Shown: positions 25,414 through 33,798 of the stretch, piece after piece
Layout of the letters: each line of letters starts with the position of its first letter
How positions within the stretch are numbered: the first letter of the stretch is position 1
Source of the DNA: Actinospineispora eucalypti
GTDB lineage: Bacteria; Actinomycetota; Actinomycetes; Mycobacteriales; Pseudonocardiaceae
NCBI GenBank assembly: GCA_014208095.1
Contig: JACHMT010000001.1
Span: 1,550,001 to 1,614,000, forward strand
DNA: 64,000 nt
Direction: 5' to 3'
Position numbers and translations under genes: made by a program
The notes under the pieces: model-generated
What the model saw: only the letters and a program-made list of their open reading frames with translations
Database searches by the model: none
Told to the model about the DNA's origin: nothing

Positions 25414-26216
25414 GCGTCGCGGAACTGCTCGCCGCCCCCCAACTCGAGCTGATGCCGACGCGTGACGCGGCCGACCGGTTCGAGGGGTTGCCGGAGGGGG
25501 CGACGGTCACCGTCACCTGCGCGCCCCGGCGTGGCCTCGCCCCCACCCTGGATCTGGTGGAACGGCTGGCCGCGCGCGGTTTCCGCGCGGTGCCGCACCT
25601 GGCCGCGCGGCAGGTCCGGGATGCCGCCGAGCTGGCCGAGACACTGGGCCGGCTGGACCGCGCCGGCGTGCGGGAGGCGTTCGTGGTGGCCGGGGATGCC
25701 GTCGTACCGGCCGGCGAGTTCCCGGACGGGCCGGCGCTGCTGCGCGCGATGGACCGGCTGGGCCACTCGCTGACCCGGATCGGCGTGCCCGGCTATCCCG
25801 AGGGCCACCCGTCGGTGCCGGACGATGCGCTCTGGGCGGCGTTGCGGGAGAAACAGCGGTTCGCGCACTACGTGGTGACCCAGATGTGCTTCGACGCGGC
25901 CGCGCTGCGGGGTTTTGTGGCGGAAGCGCGGCGGCGGGGGATCGCGCTGCCGGTGCTGGTCGGGCTGCCGGGGGCGGTGGACGCGGGGACGTTGCTGCGC
26001 CTGGGCGTGCGGATCGGAGTGGGGGACTCGCTGCGGTTCGCCCTGGGGCACCGGGGCGTGGCCGGCACGTTGCTGCGTCCCGGTAGGTACCGCCCGGACA
26101 CCCTGCTCGGCGAGCTGGACTCCGGCGAGTTCGCCGGGTTGCACCTGTTCACCTTCAACCAGGTAGAACCCACGCTGCGCTGGCTGGCCGAGGCCCGCCG
26201 CCGCGCCGCCGCCTGA
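25410..26216 (+). CDS. Methylenetetrahydrofolate reductase-like protein
   Basis: This 268-aa protein is shorter than typical MetF but has the TIM-barrel features of that family: VTVTCAPRRGLAPTLDLVERLAARGFRAVPHLAARQVRD, EAFVVAGDAVVPAGEF, IGVPGYPEGHPSV and YVVTQMCFDAAALRGFVAEARRRG followed by LPVLVGLPG. It is co-translated with the GcvT-like gene (GTGA overlap). Together they could take a methyl group to tetrahydrofolate and oxidise it to methylene-tetrahydrofolate, regenerating the acceptor. The oxidative direction is an inference from the pairing; FAD- and NADH-dependence is family knowledge. Confidence 0.82.
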   Translation: MSVAELLAAPQLELMPTRDAADRFEGLPEGATVTVTCAPRRGLAPTLDLVERLAARGFRAVPHLAARQVRDAAELAETLGRLDRAGVREAFVVAGDAVVPAGEFPDGPALLRAMDRLGHSLTRIGVPGYPEGHPSVPDDALWAALREKQRFAHYVVTQMCFDAAALRGFVAEARRRGIALPVLVGLPGAVDAGTLLRLGVRIGVGDSLRFALGHRGVAGTLLRPGRYRPDTLLGELDSGEFAGLHLFTFNQVEPTLRWLAEARRRAAA

Positions 26217-26231
26217 GTCCCGGCCCGCCGT

Positions 26232-26625
26232 ATTGCGGTTCCGGGCGGTTCCGGTTCAAAGAGCGCTTGGACGGCGCGGCTGGGCGGTCTGCCGCCGCCT
26301 GGGAGCGGCCTCTCGCCTCTGGCCCGGGTGCCGGTTCCCTCTTCACTACGCACGGTGACGACAGGGAGGGGTGTCGGGGGAGGTACGGCGCCGCATTTCG
26401 CCGAGTGGTGGCTCAGTCGCCGCAAAATCATGATCAAGAGCGACTGGGCCAGCACTCGATGAAGGCGACCGCCCGGGTCGCCGGCGACCCGGGCACGCTC
26501 CGTGATCGAGCCGCGAGAACCGGCACCGGGCGAAGGGTGACGGGCCGCGCCGAAGCGGCGGCAGACCGCCCAGCCGCGCCGTCCAAGCGCTCTTTGAACC
26601 GGCACCGCCGGAACCGAAACGCTCG
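26232..26625. repeat. Nested-palindrome intergenic element, copy 2
   Basis: Two perfect 48-bp arms (26251-26298 and 26555-26602) are reverse complements, extended outward by imperfect pairing. Inside lies a second inverted repeat with arms at 26401-26419 and 26439-26457. The element fills the gap between the MetF-like gene and the convergent AMACR gene; no coding gene is supported here. Similar outer and inner arms occur at copy 1 and copy 3. Confidence 0.85.
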
Positions 26626-26644
26626 CGTAGGCCGCGCCGAACAC

Positions 26645-27793
26645 TCAGCCGGGAAGAACGATGGTGCCGGTGGCAGCCAGTGCGCCGATCTCCTCCGGGG
26701 CAAAGCCGGCTTCGGTGAGGACCGCGCGGGTGTGCTCGCCGCGCTCCCGGGGCGCCGGGCGCGACTCCGGTGGGGCGTCGGACAGGCGGGGGGCGGGGGC
26801 GGCGTGCAGCTGGCCGTCCTCGCGGCGGACGGTGCCCCGGGAACGCAGGTGTGGGTCGTCGGGCAGCTCGTCCAGCTCCAGCAGGGGGGCGCCGCAGCCG
26901 TCCAGCTCGGCGAACACGGCGGACCAGTGCGCCCGGGGCTTGCCCGCGAACACTTCGGCCACCCGGGCGCGCAGGGCCGGCCAGCGAGCCGGGTCCAGTT
27001 GGCTGGCCGGGTCGGCGGGTACCTCCTCCTCCAGGCCCAGCCCGGCCAGGAACGCCGCGTAGAACTTGGGCTCGATGGCGCCGACCGTGAAGTGCGCGCC
27101 GTCCGAGCACTCGTACACCCCGTAGAACGGCGCCGCACCGGACAGCAGGTGACCGGCCCGGCCGGCCCAGATGCCCGCGTTCCGCTCGGCCAGTTGCGGG
27201 GTGTTGAGCAGCGCGGCGCCGTCCACGATGGCCGAGTCGATCACCTGGCCGCGCCCGGTGGCCATCCGCTGGTACAGCGCCATGACGATGCCCAGTGTGG
27301 CGAACAGCGACCCGCCGGCGATGTCGCCGAGCAGCGCCAGCGGCGGCACCGGGGCCGGGGCGTCCGGGCCGCCCAGCACGCCCAGCACCCCGGAGACGCC
27401 GAGGTAGTTGATGTCGTGGCCGGCCCGGTTGGCGTACGGGCCGGTCTGCCCCCAGCCGGTCAGCCGGGTGTAGATCAGCCGGGGGTTGCGCCGGCACAGC
27501 ACGTCCGGCCCGAGGCCGCGCCGTTCCATGGTGCCCGGGCGGTTGCTCTCCAGGAGGACGTCGGCCCGGTCGGCCAGCCGGGCGATCACCTCGGCGCCGC
27601 CGTCAGCGCGCAGGTCCACGATCGCCGAGCGCTTGCCCCGGGCGAAGAACTTGGCCGGGTCGAACGGCGGCGTGTCCGGGCGCTCCACCGAGACCACGTC
27701 GGCGCCGAAGTCGGCGAGCAGCATCGAGCAGAACGGCCCGGGGCCGAGCGCGCTCAGGTCCAGCACCCGGACGCCGTGCAGCGGTGAGCTCAT
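26645..27793 (-). CDS. Alpha-methylacyl-CoA racemase/family III CoA-transferase
   Basis: This 382-aa CaiB/BaiF-superfamily member opens with [33 protein letters not shown] and continues with [40 protein letters not shown] and [30 protein letters not shown]. The [18 protein letters not shown] pattern is characteristic of AMACR and bacterial Mcr, which epimerise 2-methylacyl-CoA. That suits branched side chains such as those of sterols or isoprenoids. I chose the ATG at 27793, which overlaps the P450 stop (ATGA); longer open frame upstream reads through the P450 in another frame. It forms an operon with the P450. Confidence 0.88.
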   Translation of the reverse strand: MSSPLHGVRVLDLSALGPGPFCSMLLADFGADVVSVERPDTPPFDPAKFFARGKRSAIVDLRADGGAEVIARLADRADVLLESNRPGTMERRGLGPDVLCRRNPRLIYTRLTGWGQTGPYANRAGHDINYLGVSGVLGVLGGPDAPAPVPPLALLGDIAGGSLFATLGIVMALYQRMATGRGQVIDSAIVDGAALLNTPQLAERNAGIWAGRAGHLLSGAAPFYGVYECSDGAHFTVGAIEPKFYAAFLAGLGLEEEVPADPASQLDPARWPALRARVAEVFAGKPRAHWSAVFAELDGCGAPLLELDELPDDPHLRSRGTVRREDGQLHAAPAPRLSDAPPESRPAPRERGEHTRAVLTEAGFAPEEIGALAATGTIVLPG

Positions 27794-28983
27794 ACGAGAT
27801 CGAACGCCAGGTCCAGCGCCTCCGGGCCGTTGGCGATGCCGGGCGCCCAGTGCACGTCGGCCGGGCCGCCGGAGGCGAAGCGCAGGTTGGTGATCCGCTT
27901 GAGCAGCTCGTCGAACGCGATGGTGATCTGGATGCGGGCCAGGTGCGCGCCCAGGCAGCGGTGTACCCCGAGGCCGAAGCCGGCGTGCCCGCTGCGCACG
28001 GTGTCGAACCGCAGCTCGGCGGCGTCCGGGAACTTGGTGTCGTCCCGGTTGGCCGAGTCGAACCGGACCAGCAGCTGCTCGCCCTGCTTGATCCGCACCC
28101 CGCCCAGCTCCACGTCCCGGGTGGCGGTGCGGCCGAGGCAGCCCACCGGCGACTCCAGGCGGATGAACTCGTCCATGTCCTGGCGTATCCACTTCGGGTC
28201 GCGCACCCGGTGCTCCAGCTCCGGGCGCCGGGCCAGGTGGTAGGCGATCGCGCCGATGGCGCCCCGGGTGGTGTCCAGGCCGCCGAGGAAGAGCACGGTG
28301 ACCACGCCCAGCCGCTCGTCCTCGGTGAGCGGCCGGCCGCCGAGCACGGTGCCGGTGGTGATCGCGTTCAGCACGTCGTCCCGGTCGATCGGGTTGTCCT
28401 CGCGCTCCACGATGTACTCGGCGGCCAATGAGGCGAGGTTGAAGTAGGACTCGTCGTCGCTGTTCAGGGCCACCGCGGTGACGATCTCGATGGCCCGCTG
28501 CATCTTGGTCGAGTCGGTCTCGTTGAACACGATCTGGGCCAGCACGCTGCCCACGAACGGCGCGGCGAACTCACTGATCAGCTCCACCCGGCCGCGGCTC
28601 ACCCAGTTGTCGATGAGCGCGGTGGCGCTCTTGCGCATCTGCGGCTCGAACTTCATCAGGAAGGTGCGGGAGAACAGCGGGTTGAGCAGCTTGCGCAGGT
28701 CCAGCTGGTAGGGCGGGTCGGCGTCCAGCGGGTTCAGCGTGACCGGGGACGGCCGGGGGGCCACTCCGGCCGAGGAGAAGGTCGCCGGGTCCTCCAGCAC
28801 CCGGCGCACGTCCTCATACCGGGTGATGACGTACTGCCCGCCGCCGTCCGCGTCGGTGTGCGCCACCGGGCAGGCCTGGCGGGCGTGCTCGAACACCCCC
28901 CACTTCACCCGCTCGTGCTCCGGGCTGAACATGTCGTAGCTGCTCAGGAGGGTGCCCGGGTCGTTCTCGGGTTGTTCAGCCAC
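27790..28983 (-). CDS. Cytochrome P450
   Basis: This 397-aa P450 shows an I-helix LGGLDTTRG (residues 233-241), an ExxR motif EFIR (272-275) and the heme loop FGLGVHRCLGAHLAR (Cys344). The stop overlaps the AMACR start, so oxidation and epimerisation of one substrate are probably linked. The ferredoxin at 21.2 kb is the nearest redox partner. GTTAG-rich operator-like sequence lies directly upstream, in the region shared with the divergent swivel-protein gene. It is only distantly similar to the P450 at 21.4 kb, so it should act on a different position or substrate. Confidence 0.9.
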   Translation of the reverse strand: MAEQPENDPGTLLSSYDMFSPEHERVKWGVFEHARQACPVAHTDADGGGQYVITRYEDVRRVLEDPATFSSAGVAPRPSPVTLNPLDADPPYQLDLRKLLNPLFSRTFLMKFEPQMRKSATALIDNWVSRGRVELISEFAAPFVGSVLAQIVFNETDSTKMQRAIEIVTAVALNSDDESYFNLASLAAEYIVEREDNPIDRDDVLNAITTGTVLGGRPLTEDERLGVVTVLFLGGLDTTRGAIGAIAYHLARRPELEHRVRDPKWIRQDMDEFIRLESPVGCLGRTATRDVELGGVRIKQGEQLLVRFDSANRDDTKFPDAAELRFDTVRSGHAGFGLGVHRCLGAHLARIQITIAFDELLKRITNLRFASGGPADVHWAPGIANGPEALDLAFDLV

Positions 28984-29014
28984 CGGCCACTCTCCTCAGC
29001 TTGGGGGACATAAG

Positions 29015-29073
29015 CCATCACCGTTAGGTTAGAATCCTACCAACCTTGTCGACGAGTTACCCGACGATGTTAG
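29015..29073. promoter_or_regulatory. Divergent promoter region with several GTTAG operator-like sites
   Basis: The 99-bp gap between the P450 (minus) and swivel-protein (plus) genes has GTTAG twice in tandem (29023-29032), with a degenerate left half CCATC at 29015-29019. A second site, CCGAC-GAT-GTTAG, lies at 29061-29073. These resemble the CTAAC-N3-GTTAG motif and could regulate both directions. Confidence 0.5.
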
Positions 29074-29082
29074 ATTAATCCG

Positions 29083-30798
29083 GTGGCCGAGGTGAACCTG
29101 TTCGACTGGCAATACTGGCTGACCACCTGGCCAGCCGAGCGCACCGTTCTGACCAGGGCAAACGCCGCGGACGGGTATCCCCGCGCGCTGACCCCGCTGA
29201 GTCAGGACCTGATCGTGCGGTTCGAGGACGCCGGGGTGCGGCGGTTCTTCGAGGAGACGTTGGGCGCGATGAAGCCGTCCGACGCCCCCGCGCCCTACAT
29301 GTGGGCGATGTGGGGGCACATCTACATCAACGCCGACCAGATGGCGAACCTGGGCGCGGCGCTGCCCGGCAGCTCCCGGCAGTCCATCTACCAGCAGTAC
29401 ATGGGCCTGCGCCCGGACCCGGCGTTCCGGGTGCCCCGGCCGGCGGCGCGGCAGCGGCTGGACTCGCTGCGCACCGTCGGGCCGGTGCTGGTCGGGATGG
29501 CCGCGTCGGCGTCCGGCGCGCAGCGGCGGTTCGACGCGCAGATCGCGGCCATCCGCTCGATGCGTCCCTCGGACGCGCCCGACCCGGTGGAGTGCCTGCC
29601 CTGGCTGTTGCGCCTGGAGTCGGTCACCACGTCGGCCTGGGAGAGCCTGATGATCGGCGCGGGGATCGCCAGCGCCAGTTTCGAGGCCTGCCAGAAGCTG
29701 CTGACCAAGGCCATCGGCAAGCCGGCCGCCGACCTCACCAACCGGCTGCACTCCGGGTCGGGCGGCAACGAGAGCGCCGAGGCCGGCCGGCTGGTGGCCC
29801 GGCTGGCCGGGCTGGCCCGGCAGCGCCCCGAGCTGGTCGCCGCGCTGACCGCCGGCGACCCGGCGGCCGAGGTGACCGGGTTGGACCCGGCGTTCGACGT
29901 GGCGCTGCGCGCCGGCCTGGACCGCTTCGGCCACCACACCGCGCCCGAGCTGGAGCTGTCCCAGCCGACCTGGCGGCAGCAGCCCGAGCAGCTGCTAGCG
30001 ATGGTCGCCCGCGCGCTGCACCGCCCGGCCGTCGAGGGCGACCGGGCCGCTTCGGTGCGCGCGGCCGCCGAGGCCGAGCTGGACGCGTCGGTGCGTGGCG
30101 CGCTGCGCCCCGCGGTGACCCGGCTGCTCGCCTTCTCCCGCCGGCAGATGGCCCTGCGGGAGAACGCCAAGACCCCGATCGTGCTGATCTTCGACGAGCT
30201 GCGCCGGGTGCTCGAGGCGGCCGGTCCCGCACTGGTCGAGCGGGGGGTACCGGAACCCGTTTACCTGCGCTACGACGAGCTCAAGGGCGTGCTGGCCGGC
30301 GCCCGGGCCCCGGTCCCGGCGGAGATCTCCCGGCGGGTCGAGGAACACCGCCGCTGCCTGCAGCTGACCATGCCCGAGCTGATCGAGGCCGGCCCGGGCT
30401 ACGCGGTACCGATCACCGCCGGAGAGATCCGGGCGCGCGGCCTGCTGCCCGAGGACGACGTGCGGCCGGACGCCTCGAAGCTCACCGGGGTTGGCGCCTC
30501 GGCCGGCCGGGTCACCGCCACCGCGCGGGTGCTCACCGACCCGCTGGACGACTTCGAGCCCGGTGACGTGCTGGTGGCCAAGACCGTCGACCCGGGCTGG
30601 GCGGCCGCGCTGTCCTGCGCCGGCGCGGTGGTGCTGGACATCGGCGGCGGGCTCTCCCACGGCGCGGTGGTGGCCCGCGAGCTGGGCATCCCGTGCGTAG
30701 TGAACGTGAAGGCCGGTACCGCCGTGATCCGGGACGGGAGCACCGTCACGGTCGACGGGTCCACCGGCGAGGTCCTGTTGAACACCGACGAGGAGTGA
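29083..30798 (+). CDS. PEP-utilising-enzyme phosphohistidine swivel protein without ATP-grasp domain
   Basis: This 571-aa protein ends in a phosphohistidine swivel domain (about residues 485-565): VLVAKTVDPGWAAALSCAGAVVLDIGGGLSHGAVVARELGIPCVV, with probable phospho-acceptor His526. PEP synthase, PPDK and rifampicin phosphotransferase have this domain together with an ATP-grasp domain. Here the first ~480 residues are helical, with no visible ATP-grasp motif. A separate partner could supply the ATP-binding part, as in phenylphosphate synthase. The start is GTG. The gene is followed 1 bp later by a lipocalin-like protein gene. Likely role: phosphorylation or activation of a small hydroxy compound in the catabolic region, which is inference. 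Confidence 0.75.
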   Translation: MAEVNLFDWQYWLTTWPAERTVLTRANAADGYPRALTPLSQDLIVRFEDAGVRRFFEETLGAMKPSDAPAPYMWAMWGHIYINADQMANLGAALPGSSRQSIYQQYMGLRPDPAFRVPRPAARQRLDSLRTVGPVLVGMAASASGAQRRFDAQIAAIRSMRPSDAPDPVECLPWLLRLESVTTSAWESLMIGAGIASASFEACQKLLTKAIGKPAADLTNRLHSGSGGNESAEAGRLVARLAGLARQRPELVAALTAGDPAAEVTGLDPAFDVALRAGLDRFGHHTAPELELSQPTWRQQPEQLLAMVARALHRPAVEGDRAASVRAAAEAELDASVRGALRPAVTRLLAFSRRQMALRENAKTPIVLIFDELRRVLEAAGPALVERGVPEPVYLRYDELKGVLAGARAPVPAEISRRVEEHRRCLQLTMPELIEAGPGYAVPITAGEIRARGLLPEDDVRPDASKLTGVGASAGRVTATARVLTDPLDDFEPGDVLVAKTVDPGWAAALSCAGAVVLDIGGGLSHGAVVARELGIPCVVNVKAGTAVIRDGSTVTVDGSTGEVLLNTDEE

Positions 30799-30799
30799 C

Positions 30800-31753
30800 A
30801 TGCCGGTCCAGTACGACACAGGCGACGAGGGCACCCACGACATCGGCACCACCGACCCGCACTGGCAGGAAAGCGTCTTCGTGCACTGGTACGACCTGGC
30901 CGCCGGGATCGGCGGGGTGCACCGGCTCGGGCACGAGCCGAACGCGGCTCCCGGTGGGCGGGCCGCCCTGCAGTGCGCGCTGTTCCGCTCCGACGGGCTG
31001 CGCTACCGGCGCAGCAACGACGAGCTGCCGATGCGCGAGCCGCGCACCAAACGGGGCTTCCGCGCCGGCGGCAGCGAGTGGCATGTGGACGGCCCGGTGC
31101 CGCGCATCGAGGTGCACGAGCCGGGCCTGGACCTCGAGTTGGAGCTGCACGACTTCTACCCGATCACCAGCTTCTTCCCGTCCAGCGGCTCGCTGGTGGA
31201 GGAGTTCGCCGCGCACCACTACGAGTCGTCCGGGCGGGCGGTCGGCACGGTGACCGTCCAGGGGGCGACGCGGCCGGTCGAGGCGACCTTCCACCGGGAC
31301 CACTCGTGGGGCGTGCGCAAGACCGCCACGCTGCTCTCGCACCGCTGGGTCTCCGGCACCTTCGGCCCCGCGCTGTCCTTCGGCTCGACGGTCTGGCACG
31401 CCGCTGACGGGTCGTTCGTGAAGGTCGGCTACGTGGTGCGGGACGGGGAGATCACCTTCGCCGAGGACGTCGACGTGGTCACCTACATGGAGCCGGACGC
31501 CTACACCCACCGCGGCGGCGTGGTCACCTGGTACCTGCCGGGCGGCGAGGAGCTGCGCCTGGAGGCCGAGCTGATCGACGGCGTGGCGGCCAAGCTGCAC
31601 TCGGCGCACTACGTGGACTCGCTGTGCCGGGTCACCCACGAGGGCCGCACCGCCGTGTGCGACTTCGAGATCTCCAACAACGCCCGCAACGGCTCGACCG
31701 CGCCGTCGCTGTCCCTGGCCGCCAACCACACGGAGGGCTTCTCCCAGCGCTGA
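30800..31753 (+). CDS. Lipocalin-like (AttH/CrtC-related) protein of unknown activity
   Basis: This 317-aa, all-beta-looking protein has motifs seen in the AttH/CrtC-like lipocalin family: repeated strands with FHRDHSWGVRKTATLLSHRWVSGTFG and WHAADGSFVKVGYVVRDGEI. The Asp/His-Ser-Trp-Gly-x-Arg motif is the strongest clue. Such domains bind hydrophobic molecules; some hydrate carotenoids. It starts 1 bp after the swivel-protein stop, with GAGGAG-like purines before ATG, so the two are co-expressed. A role in binding or modifying a terpenoid or steroid substrate would fit, but no catalytic residue can be assigned. Confidence 0.6.
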   Translation: MPVQYDTGDEGTHDIGTTDPHWQESVFVHWYDLAAGIGGVHRLGHEPNAAPGGRAALQCALFRSDGLRYRRSNDELPMREPRTKRGFRAGGSEWHVDGPVPRIEVHEPGLDLELELHDFYPITSFFPSSGSLVEEFAAHHYESSGRAVGTVTVQGATRPVEATFHRDHSWGVRKTATLLSHRWVSGTFGPALSFGSTVWHAADGSFVKVGYVVRDGEITFAEDVDVVTYMEPDAYTHRGGVVTWYLPGGEELRLEAELIDGVAAKLHSAHYVDSLCRVTHEGRTAVCDFEISNNARNGSTAPSLSLAANHTEGFSQR

Positions 31754-31850
31754 AGCCTTCGGCCGGCGCGAAGGCTGAGCATAAGAAAGCCACATTGTCG
31801 GTCTGATCGGACCGCCTCAGACTGAGGCACATGTCCGAAACGGAACGGCA

Positions 31851-33140
31851 ATGACGCCGGAACGCCGCCCCATCAGGGTGGCGCTGGCCAGCTGGGTCTG
31901 CGCCAGCATCGAGTGGTACGACTTCTTCATCTACGGCACCGCCTCGGCGACCGTATTCCCGTCGGTGTTCTTCCCGAGCCAGCTGCCGCTGGTCGGCACC
32001 CTGCTGTCCTTCGCCACCTTCGGGGTCGCGTTCGTCGCCCGCCCGCTGGGCGGCGCGCTGTTCGGGCACATCGGGGACAGCCGGGGGCGCAAGCGCGCGC
32101 TGATCGCCGCGCTGGTGGCCATGGGCGGCGCGACCACGCTCATCGGCCTGCTGCCCGGATACGCCGAGATCGGAGTGGCCGCGCCGATCGCGCTGGTCGT
32201 GCTGCGTTTCGTGCAGGGCATGGCGGTCGGCGGACAGCAGGGCGGCGTGGTCGTCCTGGCCACCGAGGCGGTGCCGGCCAACCGGGGCGGGGTGTACGGC
32301 AGCTTCGCCTCGGCGGGCGCGCCGGGCGGGGTGATCCTGGCCAACCTGGCCTTCCTCGCCGTGGCCTCGGCCCTGTCGCCGGAGGAGATCCGGGCCTGGG
32401 GCTGGCGGCTGCCCTTCCTGGCCAGCCTGCTGGTCGTTGCGGTCGCGGTGCTCATCCAGGCCCGGCTGGAGGAGACCGGCGAGATCCGGCCGGCCGGGCA
32501 GGCCGGTTCGCCGGTGCTGGAAGCGGTCCGCCGGCACCCGAGGGCGATCATGCTCGCCGCCGGCTGCTACCTGGCGATCAACCTCAACTACTACATCTTC
32601 AACACCTTCCTGCTGGCCTATGCGCCGCACGCGGGCATCTCGCCGAGGATCGTGCTGACCGCTGTGCTGGTGGCCTCGGCGATCGAGTTGATCTGCCTGC
32701 CGGCCGCCGGCTGGGCGTCCGACCGGTTCGGCCGGCGCCGGGTCTTCGGCGCCGGCGCGGTGCTGTTGGGTGCCTGGGCGTTCCCGTTCTGGGCGCTGGT
32801 GGACACCGGATCCACCTGGGCGCTGCTGCTCGCCCTGGTCGTGGGCCTCGGCGTGCTGCACAGCCTGATGTACGGCGCCCAACCGGCGATGTTCTCCGAG
32901 GCGTTCTCCGGTGCCGTCCGCTACTCGGGCGTCTCGCTGGGCATCCAGCTCGGCTCGCTGCTGGGCGGCGCGTTCGCCCCGCTCCTGGCCACCGCGATGC
33001 TGGCCCGCTTCGGCGGTGCGTTGCCCATCGCCTGCTACATGGCCGCCGGATGTGCGGTCACCCTCGTCTCCGGCATGGCGCTGCGGCGCCACCTGCCGGC
33101 CACATCCCAACCCCGAAAGGACTCCCATGCCCGCGCTTGA
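31851..33140 (+). CDS. MFS transporter, metabolite:H+ symporter type
   Basis: This 429-aa protein has twelve predicted helices and the features of the metabolite:H+ symporter branch of MFS: ASWVCASIEWYDFFIYGTA at the start, GALFGHIGDSRGRKRAL (motif A), MAVGGQQGG and a second-half motif DRFGRRRV. This branch imports carboxylates, osmolytes or sugars with protons. It may bring in a substrate for the oxidases to its left, or a RidA-linked amine. The RidA gene overlaps its stop. The substrate is unknown. Confidence 0.85.
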   Translation: MTPERRPIRVALASWVCASIEWYDFFIYGTASATVFPSVFFPSQLPLVGTLLSFATFGVAFVARPLGGALFGHIGDSRGRKRALIAALVAMGGATTLIGLLPGYAEIGVAAPIALVVLRFVQGMAVGGQQGGVVVLATEAVPANRGGVYGSFASAGAPGGVILANLAFLAVASALSPEEIRAWGWRLPFLASLLVVAVAVLIQARLEETGEIRPAGQAGSPVLEAVRRHPRAIMLAAGCYLAINLNYYIFNTFLLAYAPHAGISPRIVLTAVLVASAIELICLPAAGWASDRFGRRRVFGAGAVLLGAWAFPFWALVDTGSTWALLLALVVGLGVLHSLMYGAQPAMFSEAFSGAVRYSGVSLGIQLGSLLGGAFAPLLATAMLARFGGALPIACYMAAGCAVTLVSGMALRRHLPATSQPRKDSHARA

Positions 33141-33510
33141 GCACCTCGACGTCCCCGGAGCCGCCCGGCCCAAGGCCTCCTACTCCCAGGCCGTCCGCGT
33201 CGGTGACCTGCTGTACACGGCCGGGTTCGGCCCCCACGACCCGGCGACCGGGCAGGTGCGCGGCGACACGGTCGAGGAGCAGACCGAGGCCACGCTGGAG
33301 AACCTGCGGGCGGTCCTCGGCGCGGCCGACCTGACCTTCGCCGACGTGGTGCGCGTCGGCGTGCACCTGCGGAACCTGGAACGTGACTTCGCCGGGTTCG
33401 AGCGGGTCTACCGGGCGCACTTCGCCGAGCCGTACCCGGCGCGCACCACGGTGGGCTCGGCGCTGCCCGGCATCCTGGTCGAGATCGAGCTGGTCGCGGG
33501 TGGCGCGTAG
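33127..33510 (+). CDS. RidA family enamine/imine deaminase
   Basis: This 127-aa YjgF/YER057c/UK114-fold protein forms trimers. RidA hydrolyses reactive enamine/imine intermediates from amino-acid metabolism. The pattern SYSQAVRVGDLLYTAGFGPHDPATGQV, EEQTEATLENLRAVLGAADL, VVRVGVHLRNLERDFAGFERVYRAHFAEPYPARTTVGSALPGILVEIE is family-typical, with the C-terminal Arg (PARTTV) and Glu in place. The ATG start overlaps the MFS stop by 14 bp, so the pair is probably translationally coupled. The partner substrate is not known. Confidence 0.88.
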   Translation: MPALEHLDVPGAARPKASYSQAVRVGDLLYTAGFGPHDPATGQVRGDTVEEQTEATLENLRAVLGAADLTFADVVRVGVHLRNLERDFAGFERVYRAHFAEPYPARTTVGSALPGILVEIELVAGGA

Positions 33511-33554
33511 CCACTCGGCGTCTGTGCCAGGAGTGACCCATGTTCACATCGCGG

Positions 33555-33705
33555 CTCGCGTTCGGGTGGGCGGTTGGGTTTCCAGATCGCTTGGACGGCT
33601 CGCTGGGTGGGGCGGTTCGCTGATTACTCAGGGTGATCGCTCAAGGTGGGGTTACGGGGGGTCGAGCGGGGCCGCCGCATCGAGCGCAGGCTCAGTCGCC
33701 GATTG
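33555..33705. repeat. Nested-palindrome intergenic element, partial copy 3
   Basis: GCTTGGACGGCTCGCTGGG (from 33589) and CATCGAGCGCAGGCTCAG (from 33679) match the outer and inner arms of copies 1 and 2. The right half of the element is missing. It lies in the 288-bp gap after RidA, where I see no gene. Confidence 0.55.
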
Positions 33706-33798
33706 GTGGCACATCTGCCACGACCTTGGTGGTCGTGGTCAGGGCCGGTTTAACCACCCTCCCTTGACCGGTCGCTGGCTCGGGTACCGCGCAGCGGG

